A stretch of DNA of 64,000 bases, from positions 124,001 through 188,000 of the forward strand of contig WLWQ01000001.1 in assembly GCA_012103535.1 (NCBI GenBank). The letters are read 5' to 3'. Below are positions 1 to 7,857 of the stretch, piece after piece. Positions within the stretch are counted from its first letter, which is position 1, and every line of letters begins with the position of its first letter. The DNA is from Pseudomonadales bacterium. GTDB lineage: Bacteria; Pseudomonadota; Gammaproteobacteria; Pseudomonadales; Pseudohongiellaceae. Position numbers and translations under genes: made by a program. A model generated the notes under the pieces. The model saw only the letters and a program-made list of their open reading frames with translations, was not told where the DNA came from and did not search any database.

Positions 1-2
1 GT

Positions 3-866
3 AGAACATTAAAGGGAATCGAATATTCAATGAAGATAGCCAGTGCACAGGTTAAATCCTGTTTGCTGCTGGCCGGGCTCTATGCTGAAGGCGATACCTC
101 GGTTAGCGAACCGGCATCATGTCGAGATCATACCGAGCGCATGTTAAAAGGTTTTGGATACTCCCTTGCCCAGGATGAAAGTACAAGAACAACCAAAATA
201 TCTGGTGGTGGCACATTGCAAGGAACGAGTATTGATGTGCCAGCAGACATTTCATCGGCAGCATTTTTCCTGGTTGCGGCGACGATTACCCCCGGGGCAA
301 CATTGTGTTTGGAGCACGTCGGAATAAATCCAACTCGAAATGGAATAATCAATTTGCTGCGAGCGATGGGCGCCGAGATCGAACTTTCGAACAAACGAAA
401 AATCGGCGGAGAGCCGGTCGCCGACTTATTGGTTTCATATTCACAGCTAAAGGGAATTACCGTTCCTGAAAATCAAATTCCATTGGCGATCGATGAGTTT
501 CCTGTCTTTTTTGTCGCAGCTGCTTGTGCTGAAGGCGTAACCGAACTTCGAGGCGCCGAAGAATTGCGGGTCAAAGAAAGTGATCGAATTGAAGCCATGG
601 CTATTGGTTTGCGCACTTTGGGTGTAGAAGTTGAAACCTTTGTTGATGGAATTCGTATTCAAGGAGGTCCGATTGGCGGTGGAAGGGTAGAAAGCTTTGG
701 CGATCATCGTATTGCCATGGCATTTGTTATCGCAGGATTAAGAGCATCGGCACCGATTGAAATAAACGATTGCGCAAACGTAGCCACTTCGTTTCCTGGT
801 TTTATCAGTACTGCGCAGCAGGCAGGGATCAAAGTTAGCGAACGCGAATGTGGTGCGGATGAGTGA
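3..866 (+). CDS. aroA: 3-phosphoshikimate 1-carboxyvinyltransferase (EPSP synthase), 5'-truncated by window edge
   Basis: This enzyme joins shikimate 3-phosphate and phosphoenolpyruvate to make EPSP in the cytoplasmic shikimate pathway. The frame is open from base 3 with no start; the first readable residues (R-T-L-K-G-I-E-Y, then ASAQVKS) match the substrate-binding segment in the middle of EPSP synthases, so roughly the first third of the protein lies left of the window. Further family signatures are IDEFPV, the LRVKESDRI catalytic segment and [10 protein letters not shown]. An internal ATG at base 30 is not the true start. In pseudomonads aroA can be fused to a prephenate dehydrogenase domain, which cannot be judged here. 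Its stop overlaps the start of cmk, implying translational coupling. Confidence 0.95.
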   Translation, partial: RTLKGIEYSMKIASAQVKSCLLLAGLYAEGDTSVSEPASCRDHTERMLKGFGYSLAQDESTRTTKISGGGTLQGTSIDVPADISSAAFFLVAATITPGATLCLEHVGINPTRNGIINLLRAMGAEIELSNKRKIGGEPVADLLVSYSQLKGITVPENQIPLAIDEFPVFFVAAACAEGVTELRGAEELRVKESDRIEAMAIGLRTLGVEVETFVDGIRIQGGPIGGGRVESFGDHRIAMAFVIAGLRASAPIEINDCANVATSFPGFISTAQQAGIKVSERECGADE

Positions 867-1518
867 GATTCCGGTAATAGCGATTGACGGACCTTCAGGC
901 TCGGGAAAGGGAACCATAGCCGAGCAGGTCGCGAAACAGCTCGGATTTGGCCTATTGGATAGTGGTGCCCTCTATCGCATCCTGGGAATTGCCGCCCACA
1001 AGGCCAATCTGGATCTGGCGAATCATAGCCAAGTTGCTGATTTAGCTAGAACTTTGGAAATAGAATTTGGAAGTAATGGCCCAGGTTCAGTAATTCTCAA
1101 TGGAGAAGACGTCTCCGCTGCTATCCGTACCGATCTTGGCAGCGACCTTGCCTCACAGGTAGGGGCAATACCAGCCGCTCGAGATGCACTGTTTGAACGG
1201 CAGTTACAATTCCGAAATGCACCCGGATTAGTAGCCGATGGTCGCGACATGGGAACGGTGGTTTTTCCTGATGCAAGCCTCAAAATTTTCCTCACAGCAA
1301 GCGTTTCTGAAAGGGCGCAAAGGCGATATAAGCAGTTGATTGCTAAGGGTATTGATGCTATTCTGCGAGACCTAAAAGAGCGGGATAAGCGGGACACAGA
1401 GCGTCCTGTATCACCCCTCAAACCCGCTGAAGACGCTGTAATCCTAGATTCATCTGATCTCACCATTGAAGAAGTGGTGGATCAAGTATTGGTTCTATTT
1501 GCAGCAAAACGCAGCTGA
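859..1518 (+). CDS. cmk: Cytidylate kinase
   Basis: It phosphorylates CMP and dCMP with ATP in the cytoplasm. The P-loop GPSGSGKGT (residues 11-19) and the [13 protein letters not shown] nucleotide-binding segment are diagnostic, and 219 residues is the usual length. I chose ATG at 859, which overlaps the aroA stop by 8 bases (ATGAGTGA), a classic coupled junction. A GTG at 850 would add only three residues not seen in the family. The order aroA-cmk-rpsA is conserved across Gammaproteobacteria. Confidence 0.95.
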   Translation: MSEIPVIAIDGPSGSGKGTIAEQVAKQLGFGLLDSGALYRILGIAAHKANLDLANHSQVADLARTLEIEFGSNGPGSVILNGEDVSAAIRTDLGSDLASQVGAIPAARDALFERQLQFRNAPGLVADGRDMGTVVFPDASLKIFLTASVSERAQRRYKQLIAKGIDAILRDLKERDKRDTERPVSPLKPAEDAVILDSSDLTIEEVVDQVLVLFAAKRS

Positions 1519-1667
1519 GAGTTCTCCAAAAACTTTTGTTTGTTGTTCGTATCACCAGCATTGGCGATCAGCAAACAATCATTAACTGCCCCACGATTAC
1601 TGGATTGTGGTTAGTTGCAATATACGTTAAAACTATATTGTAACATGCTGTATTTGTTGGATTTATT

Positions 1668-3344
1668 ATGAGCGAAAATTTTGCGGGTCTGTTTGAACAG
1701 AGCCTCATCGAAATAGACATGACCCCTGGTGCCATCGTAACTGGTACCGTTATAGACATAGATACTGGTTGGGTCACAGTACATGCCGGCCTCAAATCTG
1801 AAGGCGTAATTCCCCGCGTACAATTTCTCGATGACCAGGGCAATCTCTCTCTCGAAGTTGGAGATGAGGTAAAAGTTGCATTGGAAACCGTCGAAGACGG
1901 ATTTGGTGAGACTCGTCTCTCCAGAGAGAAAGCCAAGCGTGCGGAATCCTGGATGGAATTAGAAGCCGCCTACGAAAAGAATGACATCGTAACTGGCGTC
2001 ATCAATGGCAAGGTTAAAGGTGGATTTACTGTCGATCTTAACAATATCCGAGCTTTTCTACCGGGATCACTGGTAGACGTGCGGCCAGTCCGCGATACCT
2101 TACATCTTGAAGGTCAGCAACTTGAATTTCGATTGATTAAACTCGATCGTAAACGCAACAACGTAGTGGTTTCCCGCCGTGCAGTGCTCGAATCTGTTAG
2201 CACTGAAGAGCGCGATGCTTTATTGGAAAAACTGCAAGAAGGCATGTCTGTTAAAGGTATTGTTAAAAACCTAACAGACTACGGTGCATTCGTAGACTTA
2301 GGTGGTGTTGACGGTCTCTTGCACATTACCGACATGAGTTGGAAGCGAATCAAGCATCCAAATAAAATCGTCAATGTTGGGGATGAAATAGATGTTAAGG
2401 TCCTCAAATATGACCGCGATCGTAATCGTGTTTCCCTCGGTTTAAAACAACTGGGAGAAGATCCTTGGCAAGCTATCAAGCAGCGCTATCCAGAAAATAC
2501 GCAAGTCAAAGCAGTCGTTACTAATCTAACTGACTACGGATGTTTTGCGGAATTAGAGGAAGGTGTGGAAGGTTTGGTGCACGTCTCTGAAATGGATTGG
2601 ACTAATAAAAATATCCACCCTTCAAAAGTTGTTCAACTCGGCGATGAAATCGATGTCATGGTTTTAGATATCGATGAAGAGCGTCGACGAATTTCCCTCG
2701 GCATCAAGCAGTGCTTCCAGAATCCTTGGGATGGATTTGCGGAAAACTTCAAGAAGGGCGATAAAATTTCTGGAAACATTAAGTCAATTACCGATTTCGG
2801 AATTTTCATTGGCTTAGACGGTAATATCGATGGACTTGTACATCTGTCTGATATTTCCTGGGACGAAACCGGTGAAGAAGCCGTTCGCAACTACAAGAAA
2901 GGCGATGAAATTGAAACAGTCATCCTGTCCATTGATCCGGAGAGAGAACGAATTTCTCTGGGCGTAAAGCAATTGGAAGATGATCCGTTCATGAACTATG
3001 TGTCTGAATTTGAAAAAGGCAGCATAGTAAAAGGAACAGTAACTGTCATCGAAGCGAAATCAGCGACTATTACGATGCAAGAAGGCGTAGAAGGAAACTT
3101 GCGAGCCTCAGAGATTAGTAGAGATAAGATTGAAGATGCTCGCAATGCGCTTAATGAAGGCGAAGAAATCGAAGTGAAGATCGTCAGTATTGATCGCAAG
3201 AACCGAGTGATTAGTTTATCGGTTAAAGCTATCGCAATTGATGATGAGAAGACTGCAGTGCAGGACCATAAGAAACAGGACGCCAGCGATGTATCACCGG
3301 GCACCATTGGTGATTTGATTAAGGCAGAAATGGATAAGAGTTAG
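1668..3344 (+). CDS. rpsA: 30S ribosomal protein S1
   Basis: S1 binds mRNA on the small ribosomal subunit and helps initiate translation of messages with weak Shine-Dalgarno sequences. The 558-residue product starts like E. coli S1 and contains six S1/OB-fold repeats, including the strongly conserved [20 protein letters not shown] and [15 protein letters not shown] segments. The 150-base leader has no good Shine-Dalgarno before the ATG, as is usual for this gene, whose own product regulates its translation. The stop codon lies inside the first copy of a 22-base tandem repeat (see 3340-3405). Confidence 0.97.
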   Translation: MSENFAGLFEQSLIEIDMTPGAIVTGTVIDIDTGWVTVHAGLKSEGVIPRVQFLDDQGNLSLEVGDEVKVALETVEDGFGETRLSREKAKRAESWMELEAAYEKNDIVTGVINGKVKGGFTVDLNNIRAFLPGSLVDVRPVRDTLHLEGQQLEFRLIKLDRKRNNVVVSRRAVLESVSTEERDALLEKLQEGMSVKGIVKNLTDYGAFVDLGGVDGLLHITDMSWKRIKHPNKIVNVGDEIDVKVLKYDRDRNRVSLGLKQLGEDPWQAIKQRYPENTQVKAVVTNLTDYGCFAELEEGVEGLVHVSEMDWTNKNIHPSKVVQLGDEIDVMVLDIDEERRRISLGIKQCFQNPWDGFAENFKKGDKISGNIKSITDFGIFIGLDGNIDGLVHLSDISWDETGEEAVRNYKKGDEIETVILSIDPERERISLGVKQLEDDPFMNYVSEFEKGSIVKGTVTVIEAKSATITMQEGVEGNLRASEISRDKIEDARNALNEGEEIEVKIVSIDRKNRVISLSVKAIAIDDEKTAVQDHKKQDASDVSPGTIGDLIKAEMDKS

Positions 3345-3405
3345 CTGCAGGCCTAACAGAGGTTAGCAGTAGGCCTAAGAAGAGTTAGCAGTAGGCCTAA
3401 CTATT
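3340..3405. repeat. Three tandem copies of a 22-base repeat overlapping the rpsA stop
   Basis: Copies begin at 3340, 3362 and 3384, exactly 22 bases apart. Copies 2 and 3 share gttagcagtaggcctaa exactly; copy 1 differs at two positions in that core (gttagctgcaggcctaa) and contains the rpsA TAG stop. Each core contains the small palindrome aggcct. The function is unknown. It could be a decayed terminator or REP-like region, or polymerase slippage. Confidence 0.8.
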
Positions 3406-3422
3406 TGATTGTGTTAGGCTTT

Positions 3423-3467
3423 GAGCTCTCACAAGAGAGCTTAGGACACTCTAAAGAGTGTCCTAAG
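3423..3467. other. Two adjacent hairpins between rpsA and ihfB
   Basis: The first is gctctc/gagagc (3425-3430 and 3435-3440) with an acaa loop. The second has a perfect 13-base stem, cttaggacactct (3440-3452) with its complement at 3455-3467, and a two-base loop. Neither is followed by a T-run, so a Rho-independent terminator is not supported. They may stabilise the rpsA mRNA 3' end or mark a processing site. Confidence 0.6.
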
Positions 3468-3527
3468 TGCTGACTTTAGAATTCAAGTTAGATTGTTTGA
3501 ATACGATTTGGGGTATAGGGGAGAACT

Positions 3528-3833
3528 ATGACTAAGTCTGAACTGATCGACCGCATTGCCGGTAAACAAACCCAGTTGTCATCGAAAGATGTGGAGTTAG
3601 CGGTCAAAGCGATTCTGGAATACATGTCTCAGGTTTTAGCCGAGGGCGGTAGAATCGAAATTAGAGGATTTGGCAGTTTTTCGCTGCATTACCGAGTACC
3701 GAGAATTGGACGTAATCCAAAGACTGGAACTCCAGTAGCTTTAAGTGGTAAATACGTGCCGCACTTCAAGCCAGGAAAAGAGCTAAGAGATCGGGTCAAC
3801 ACTAGCATGTTGGCTGAGCAACAAGTGCTTTAG
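3528..3833 (+). CDS. ihfB: Integration host factor subunit beta
   Basis: This is the beta half of the IHF heterodimer, which bends DNA sharply at specific sites. The 101-residue product has the HU/IHF fold signature [14 protein letters not shown] followed by GRNPKTG, where the proline arm intercalates DNA, and ends with the typical [14 protein letters not shown] segment. The start ATG is preceded by a good ribosome site (AGGGGAG). Its partner, ihfA, lies at 19799-20107. The rpsA-ihfB order is conserved. An intrinsic terminator follows at 3862. Confidence 0.96.
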   Translation: MTKSELIDRIAGKQTQLSSKDVELAVKAILEYMSQVLAEGGRIEIRGFGSFSLHYRVPRIGRNPKTGTPVALSGKYVPHFKPGKELRDRVNTSMLAEQQVL

Positions 3834-3861
3834 ACTTTTCGATAGGCTTTAAAGAATAAAG

Positions 3862-3890
3862 CGGCATAGCCTATGGGTTATGCCGTTTTT
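3862..3890 (+). terminator. Rho-independent terminator after ihfB
   Basis: A 10-bp stem (cggcatagcc at 3862-3871 with ggttatgccg at 3876-3885, one G-U pair) with a tatg loop is followed by five T residues. It is placed 28 bases after the ihfB stop. Confidence 0.85.
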
Positions 3891-3948
3891 CTTTCAGCAG
3901 ATTTATTCTGAACGAATCTAGCTCCACGCCAAGGCAGGAATTTAAGAG

Positions 3949-4257
3949 ATGCGAAAGATTTCCAATCTGCTTTCTGATTTATTTCTAATTCTGGTTTTTA
4001 CCGCCAGTATTACTTTTTCTTACTTCAATACGACTCCCGTGCAAATTTCAGTTGGGGCTTGGGAGTTTCCCGCTCAACCGGTTTCCATCTGGATAATCGG
4101 TGCCTTTGTCATTGGTGGGACAATCGGATTGTTACTTGGAATGGGAATATTCAAAAATCTCAAATCGAAGTCCGAAATTAAAAGATTGAGCAAGCAGCTC
4201 GCTGAAGCTAAACAGGAAGTGTCTCAGCTCAGAGCGATGAGCTTAAAGGATCTGTAA
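3949..4257 (+). CDS. lapA: Lipopolysaccharide assembly protein A
   Basis: LapA is a small inner-membrane protein that works with LapB in controlling lipopolysaccharide synthesis. The 102-residue sequence shows two hydrophobic segments (about residues 7-27 and 45-66) and a C-terminal charged coiled coil, as expected for the YciS/LapA (DUF1049) family. The ATG follows a purine-rich stretch (AAGAG). It is immediately followed by lapB with only three bases between the genes, so the pair is co-transcribed. Confidence 0.9.
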   Translation: MRKISNLLSDLFLILVFTASITFSYFNTTPVQISVGAWEFPAQPVSIWIIGAFVIGGTIGLLLGMGIFKNLKSKSEIKRLSKQLAEAKQEVSQLRAMSLKDL

Positions 4258-4260
4258 ACC

Positions 4261-5451
4261 GTGGATAGTTTAGGAATCTATTTTTTATTGCTTATAGCAG
4301 TAATTGCAGGATGGATTCTTGGGCGACTGTCCGCGCCAAAATCCTCCACTACTGTTCAGGAAACTAAAGATATCTTTGCGGATTATTTCGTCGGTTTAAA
4401 TTATCTCCTTAACGATGAACCGGATGAGGCTATTGATACCTTCATAAAGGCACTGGAAATAAATAGCGACACGGTGGAAACCCATTTAGCACTGGGAGCA
4501 TTATTGCGGAGACGAGGCAAAGTAGACAAAGCGATTAAAGTGCACCAAGCCCTACTGGCTCGGCCTGGACTCGACAAACTATTTTCTGATTCCACGCGCT
4601 TGCAACTTGCCATCGACTATATCTCGGCGGGGCTTCTTGATAGAGCAGAGAGACTGCTTAAAGAAATACTGGAGGAAGGCTCTAGCGTAAAATGGGACGC
4701 ACTCAAGCACTTAATTACTATCTATCAAACCGAAAAAGAATGGGTTAAGGCTATCGAGTGTTCATCGCAGCTGCTGACTAGTAGTAATCACAAGCGTGAC
4801 AATGAGATTCGAGCTGCGGCAGCGCATAACTGCTGTGAACTGACAGAACAGTTACTGAGAGATAATCAAAATGCGAAAGCAAAGGAGCAGATCAAAAAAG
4901 CTTTCGCTTTCGATCGGAAGAATGTGCGGGCATCACTGTTACTAGCTCAGATTGAACAAAGACTTGGCAACTTCAAGGCAGCGATCAAAGAACTAGTAAG
5001 AATTCGCACTAATAATCCTGAGTTTATTAGTCAGGTCTTAGGTCCTTTGGCGGAATGTTATGAACAGATTCAAAACATGCCTGAATATGAAAAATTGCTC
5101 ACCAACACTCTACCGGAAGAACCGGATGTAAGCGTAGTTCTGGCGCTCTCGGACCTAGTCAAACATCGCGCAGGTGATGAGGCAGCAATCGAGTTTCTTA
5201 ATAACTATTTAACCCGTAAGCCATCACTTACAGGTCTGGTAGAGTTACTGAAACTTCAAATTCCTCGCGCCGACGCTGCTGTTAGTAGTAATTTGAATCT
5301 TCTCCAGCAGATGATTGACAAGTTAGTTCGCAAAAAGCCTGCCTATCAGTGTAACCATTGTGGTTATGAATCCAGGTCTCTCTATTGGCTGTGCCCCAGT
5401 TGTCAAAAATGGGACAAGATCAAACCGATTTTAGAGGCGGGAGGTGCCTGA
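4261..5451 (+). CDS. lapB: Lipopolysaccharide assembly protein B (TPR protein with rubredoxin-like zinc ribbon)
   Basis: LapB (YciM) is anchored in the inner membrane facing the cytoplasm and, in E. coli, directs FtsH degradation of LpxC to balance LPS with phospholipid synthesis. The 396-residue product has an N-terminal membrane helix (residues 4-20), a run of TPR-like helical repeats through the middle and a C-terminal metal-binding ribbon with two CxxC pairs (CNHCGYES and CPSC). It starts at GTG 4261, three bases after the lapA stop. Length and domain order are normal for the family. Confidence 0.94.
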   Translation: MDSLGIYFLLLIAVIAGWILGRLSAPKSSTTVQETKDIFADYFVGLNYLLNDEPDEAIDTFIKALEINSDTVETHLALGALLRRRGKVDKAIKVHQALLARPGLDKLFSDSTRLQLAIDYISAGLLDRAERLLKEILEEGSSVKWDALKHLITIYQTEKEWVKAIECSSQLLTSSNHKRDNEIRAAAAHNCCELTEQLLRDNQNAKAKEQIKKAFAFDRKNVRASLLLAQIEQRLGNFKAAIKELVRIRTNNPEFISQVLGPLAECYEQIQNMPEYEKLLTNTLPEEPDVSVVLALSDLVKHRAGDEAAIEFLNNYLTRKPSLTGLVELLKLQIPRADAAVSSNLNLLQQMIDKLVRKKPAYQCNHCGYESRSLYWLCPSCQKWDKIKPILEAGGA

Positions 5452-5527
5452 ATTGGTGTAAAATACTCTTCCGCAGGCATTGCGGTCTTCAATGCAGTAA
5501 ATGAAGAAAAGAGGAAGCCCACCCCAA

Positions 5528-6229
5528 GTGAGCAAAAACATAATCATCGCCCTTGATTTCGATTCTGGAGATCAGGCACTTAAGTTTCTCGATCGTCTTG
5601 ATCCCAATCTATGTAGAGTCAAAGTTGGTAAAGAGCTATTTACCGCTAGCGGTCCACAACTCGTAAAAGAAATCGTGTCGCGAAATTTTGATGTCTTCCT
5701 CGATTTAAAGTTTCACGATATCCCAAACACGGTAGCAAGAGCTGTGTCAGTGGCAGCTGATCTAGGGGTGTGGATGCTTAACGTGCATGCTTCCGGTGGC
5801 AAGGCGATGTTGGAAGGGGCGCGGGAATCATTAGAACCATTCGGCGAACAAAGGCCGCTCTTAATTGGCGTTACTGTCCTAACCAGTTTATCAAAGGAAG
5901 ATCTGGAACAAATTGGAGTGCCCACTAATCCTGAAGAACAAGTTAGTAAACTCGCATTTCTTGCCCGCGATGCTGGTCTCGATGGTGTCGTGTGCTCCGC
6001 CGCCGAGACTAGATTACTTAGAGCTCAATTGCCCGACGGTTTTATTCTGGTAACTCCGGGTATAAGACGTCCGGAAGACGCCAGCGGCGATCAAAAACGG
6101 GTCGTTGGTCCAGCGGAAGCCATTCAGAATGGGAGCAATTACCTTGTGGTTGGACGACCCATTACTCGCGCCGATTCTCCCAATGCAGCGCTAGTGGAAT
6201 TTAATTCTGCCGTGGCTAGCGTTAGCTAA
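5528..6229 (+). CDS. pyrF: Orotidine 5'-phosphate decarboxylase
   Basis: It converts OMP to UMP, the last step of de novo pyrimidine synthesis. The TIM-barrel active-site segment [11 protein letters not shown] with its Asp/Lys/Asp tetrad residues is present, as are VTPGIR and the VVGRPIT phosphate-binding end. I chose GTG 5528, because GAGGAAG lies ten bases upstream and family proteins begin just before the IALDFD strand. An ATG at 5501 would add nine residues with no clear ribosome site, but remains possible. lapA-lapB-pyrF is a conserved neighbourhood. Confidence 0.93.
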   Translation: MSKNIIIALDFDSGDQALKFLDRLDPNLCRVKVGKELFTASGPQLVKEIVSRNFDVFLDLKFHDIPNTVARAVSVAADLGVWMLNVHASGGKAMLEGARESLEPFGEQRPLLIGVTVLTSLSKEDLEQIGVPTNPEEQVSKLAFLARDAGLDGVVCSAAETRLLRAQLPDGFILVTPGIRRPEDASGDQKRVVGPAEAIQNGSNYLVVGRPITRADSPNAALVEFNSAVASVS

Positions 6230-6303
6230 CTTCTCTGCTAGACTATTTTTCTCAGTATTGGATAGTGGCTCCAATACCTTTCATAAGTAATAAGGAAATT
6301 ATT

Positions 6304-6612
6304 ATGAAACGACTAGCTGTTTTACCAGCAGTATTCGCTGCTTTACTCTTTGCTTTTACCCCTGTTGCTCAGGCCGCCGATGCACCGCAATCGACGACAG
6401 AGGAAATTTCCCAGTTGGACATTAACAGTGCCAATGCCGAATCTATCGCCAGCGCATTAGATGGCATAGGGTTGGTTAAGGCTCGAGACATCGTAGCTTA
6501 CCGTGAGATGTTTGGCAGTTTCCGATCGGTAGAGGAATTAGCAGAGGTACGTGGCGTAGGTATGGCGACTGTGGATAAAAATCGACACAAAATAGTCATT
6601 CTGAGCGACTAA
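6304..6612 (+). CDS. Secreted ComEA-like helix-hairpin-helix protein
   Basis: The 102-residue product has a cleavable signal peptide (MKRLAVLPAVFAALLF... ending AQA) and two helix-hairpin-helix motifs in the remaining ~65 residues (GIGLVKARDIV and VRGVGMATVDKN). The fold binds DNA non-specifically in ComEA, the periplasmic DNA receptor for transformation. Whether this protein serves DNA uptake is inferred from the family only. I chose ATG 6304 for its AAGGA ribosome site and signal peptide rather than the upstream in-frame start at 6265. A similar gene sits beside wbpL/wbpM in pseudomonads. Confidence 0.85.
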   Translation: MKRLAVLPAVFAALLFAFTPVAQAADAPQSTTEEISQLDINSANAESIASALDGIGLVKARDIVAYREMFGSFRSVEELAEVRGVGMATVDKNRHKIVILSD

Positions 6613-6624
6613 CTGCGGTCTATA

Positions 6625-6661
6625 AGGCACTTTCATTATTTGATGAAAGTGCCTGATTTTT
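6625..6661 (+). terminator. Rho-independent terminator after the HhH gene
   Basis: A perfect 12-bp stem (aggcactttcat at 6625-6636 with its complement at 6643-6654) and six-base loop are followed by GATTTTT. Confidence 0.9.
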
Positions 6662-6686
6662 CTAGTAAAAAAGTAACTCCTTTCTA

Positions 6687-6692
6687 TATAAT
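6687..6692 (+). promoter_or_regulatory. Possible -10 element upstream of the WbpL-like gene
   Basis: A perfect TATAAT lies 35 bases before the ATG at 6727 and just after the preceding terminator. No good -35 is visible at the right distance, so this is tentative. Confidence 0.4.
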
Positions 6693-6726
6693 AAGCGCCT
6701 CTTAAAAAGGACAGAGGTGACGATTA

Positions 6727-7746
6727 ATGCCGTTGCTGCCGCTTGTCGCTGTGGTGTTTCTAGCGGCAATATTAATCACCTGGTTATTGCAAAAAAAAGC
6801 GGCCCGACTCCGTTTACTCGATGCTCCCATTGCTCGTAGTGCTCATTCCAATCCGACACCAAAAGGAGGAGGGCTCAGTATTTTCCTTTTGGTCGGCATC
6901 GCTACCATTTATTTCTACTTAAATGGCGATATTCCGTTAACTGAATTTCTCGCACTGACAGCGGCGTTCGTTATTGGACTGTTGGGATTAATTGATGATT
7001 TAGTTAGCCTGCGCTTGCGCTGGCGACTGCCAGTTCAATTCCTGGCAGCTTGTTGGGTGGTTTATTGGCTCGGTGGAGTCGCTCCTATCGATTTCGCTCT
7101 TTTTGTTCTATCGAATCCTCTAATGCTTAGTGCCATGGGCGTCTTCGCCTTGATTTGGTTGCTAAATCTCTACAACTTTATGGACGGAATTGACGGAATT
7201 GCAACAACTGAGCTGATTTTTGTAAACGTTATGTCATTATTCCTCGTTATAAATAGCAGTGATCAAGTAGTTAGCCTTTTATCGGCTATTTTGCTCGCGG
7301 CAGGGGCCGGATTCCTGGTTTGGAATTGGGCTCCAGCGAAGATATTTCTGGGTGATGTGGGTAGCAGCTTTATCGGCTTCATTCTGGGGATATTGGCGTT
7401 ACTTACGATGCAGCATGAAAGCTTAACGGTATGGACCTGGTTTATCTTGTTAGGCGTCTTTGTAGTAGATGCGACTGTTACATTAGCAGTGCGGTGTGTA
7501 AACGGTCAGAGTTGGTATGAAGGTCATGCCAGCCATGCCTACCAAAATGCTGCACGCCGGTATAAGAGTCACGCGAAAGTGACGATAAGAGTAGTAGTAA
7601 TAAATTGCTTCTGGTTGGCACCGATGGCGTGGCTGTCAGTGCAACGACCAGAATTTGGGGCCTTAATCTGTGTTATCGCCCTGGGACCGTTGATATTGCT
7701 GGCTAAGAAATTAAAGGCCGGAACATTGATCGAGTTCGCAAATTAG
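6727..7746 (+). CDS. wbpL: WbpL/WecA-type undecaprenyl-phosphate glycosyl-1-phosphate transferase (GT4)
   Basis: A polytopic inner-membrane enzyme that transfers a sugar-1-phosphate from a UDP-sugar to undecaprenyl phosphate, starting O-antigen or related glycan synthesis. The 339-residue protein has about ten hydrophobic segments, the RSAHSNPTPKGGG motif typical of the WbpL branch, NFMDGIDGIA (Mg-binding aspartates) and FLGDVGSSFIGF. The start at 6727 has an AGAGGTGA ribosome site. It is followed by a WbpM-like gene, as in Pseudomonas. The exact sugar (GlcNAc or FucNAc) cannot be read from sequence, so the symbol rests on motif and gene order. Confidence 0.87.
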   Translation: MPLLPLVAVVFLAAILITWLLQKKAARLRLLDAPIARSAHSNPTPKGGGLSIFLLVGIATIYFYLNGDIPLTEFLALTAAFVIGLLGLIDDLVSLRLRWRLPVQFLAACWVVYWLGGVAPIDFALFVLSNPLMLSAMGVFALIWLLNLYNFMDGIDGIATTELIFVNVMSLFLVINSSDQVVSLLSAILLAAGAGFLVWNWAPAKIFLGDVGSSFIGFILGILALLTMQHESLTVWTWFILLGVFVVDATVTLAVRCVNGQSWYEGHASHAYQNAARRYKSHAKVTIRVVVINCFWLAPMAWLSVQRPEFGALICVIALGPLILLAKKLKAGTLIEFAN

Positions 7747-7772
7747 AGGAAATGGCCTGACAGGGATTAAGA

Positions 7773-7829
7773 CTTTTATTCTAGTCTTCAACAAAAGGCC
7801 AATTTCGCAATTCAGGGCTAGAATAAAAG
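7773..7829. repeat. 12-bp inverted repeat upstream of the WbpM-like gene
   Basis: cttttattctag at 7773-7784 is perfectly complementary to 7818-7829, with 33 bases between. It fills most of the 111-base gap before the ATG at 7858. It could be a protein-binding site, an mRNA hairpin or the scar of a lost insertion. Confidence 0.55.
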
Positions 7830-7857
7830 CGTAATCAGGATGATTTAGGGGAACAAT

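Noticed and set aside
3340..3405. Regular 22-base repeats considered as a CRISPR array.
   Set aside because: The copies are directly adjacent with no unique spacers, and there are no cas genes.
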